A stretch of 32,359 bases of DNA from Bacillota bacterium (GTDB taxonomy: Bacteria > Bacillota > Bacilli > Calditerricolales > Calditerricolaceae), in contig PKQU01000003.1 in assembly GCA_017577925.1 (NCBI GenBank), positions 1 through 32,359 of the forward strand. The letters are read 5' to 3'. The position numbers and the translations under genes were made by a program. Under the pieces are notes generated by a model, which was given only the letters and a program-made list of their open reading frames with translations, did not search any database and was not told the origin of the DNA. Positions within the stretch are counted from its first letter, which is position 1. Each line of letters opens with the position of its first letter. Below are positions 32,342-32,359 of the stretch, in pieces.

Positions 32342-32359
32342 GGATTTCCCCTCCTTCCT

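Overview
The window looks like the chromosome of a GC-rich member of the Bacillales (Firmicutes). The evidence is strong AGGAGG-type ribosome binding sites with frequent GTG and TTG starts, sigma-A type promoters, and Bacillus-type genes and operators (rocD, ATP-type pckA, an MhqR-like repressor, a YugN-like protein, a BirA-controlled bioY). The strong GC bias and long antisense open frames would fit a thermophile, but I cannot name a species. The organism appears to use selenocysteine: a SelW-like gene is interrupted by an in-frame UGA exactly at the second redox position of its CxxC motif, with a SECIS-like hairpin just downstream. A DsrE-type YedF selenium-metabolism protein sits at the right edge.

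Layout. 1-5.6 kb: rocD, a 30-residue hydrophobic peptide, a Cys-type glutathione peroxidase behind a Fur/PerR-type palindrome, a decayed ISLre2-type transposase with a 19-bp tandem repeat, and leuCD. 5.7-10.3 kb: a fructokinase-like PfkB kinase, then a LysR regulator, a 14-TM-type MFS exporter and an aldo/keto reductase packed head to tail. 10.3-13.5 kb: pckA and a second MFS transporter on the minus strand.

13.6-21.3 kb is an accessory region, AT-richer in parts. It holds two related ABC-2 transporter cassettes, each with three permeases and one BcrA/LanF-like ATPase but in different gene order. The first is preceded by a small secreted protein of unknown family with its own consensus promoter, and by a hairpin between that gene and the transporter genes. 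A 37-codon ORF with a near-perfect Shine-Dalgarno lies between the cassettes. The arrangement resembles peptide production and immunity loci, but no modification enzyme is present and the function is unproven.

21.4-25.8 kb: wrbA diverges from an MhqR-like marR, with candidate operator repeats at the wrbA start site. marR is followed by a tightly coupled run of an RluA-family pseudouridine synthase, folB, a SAM methyltransferase and an unknown membrane protein. 25.8-32.4 kb: a glycogen debranching enzyme overlapping tail to tail with an RsmF-like rRNA methyltransferase, the selenoprotein, a YugN-like protein, bioY with a BirA operator, an inositol-monophosphatase family protein and yedF.
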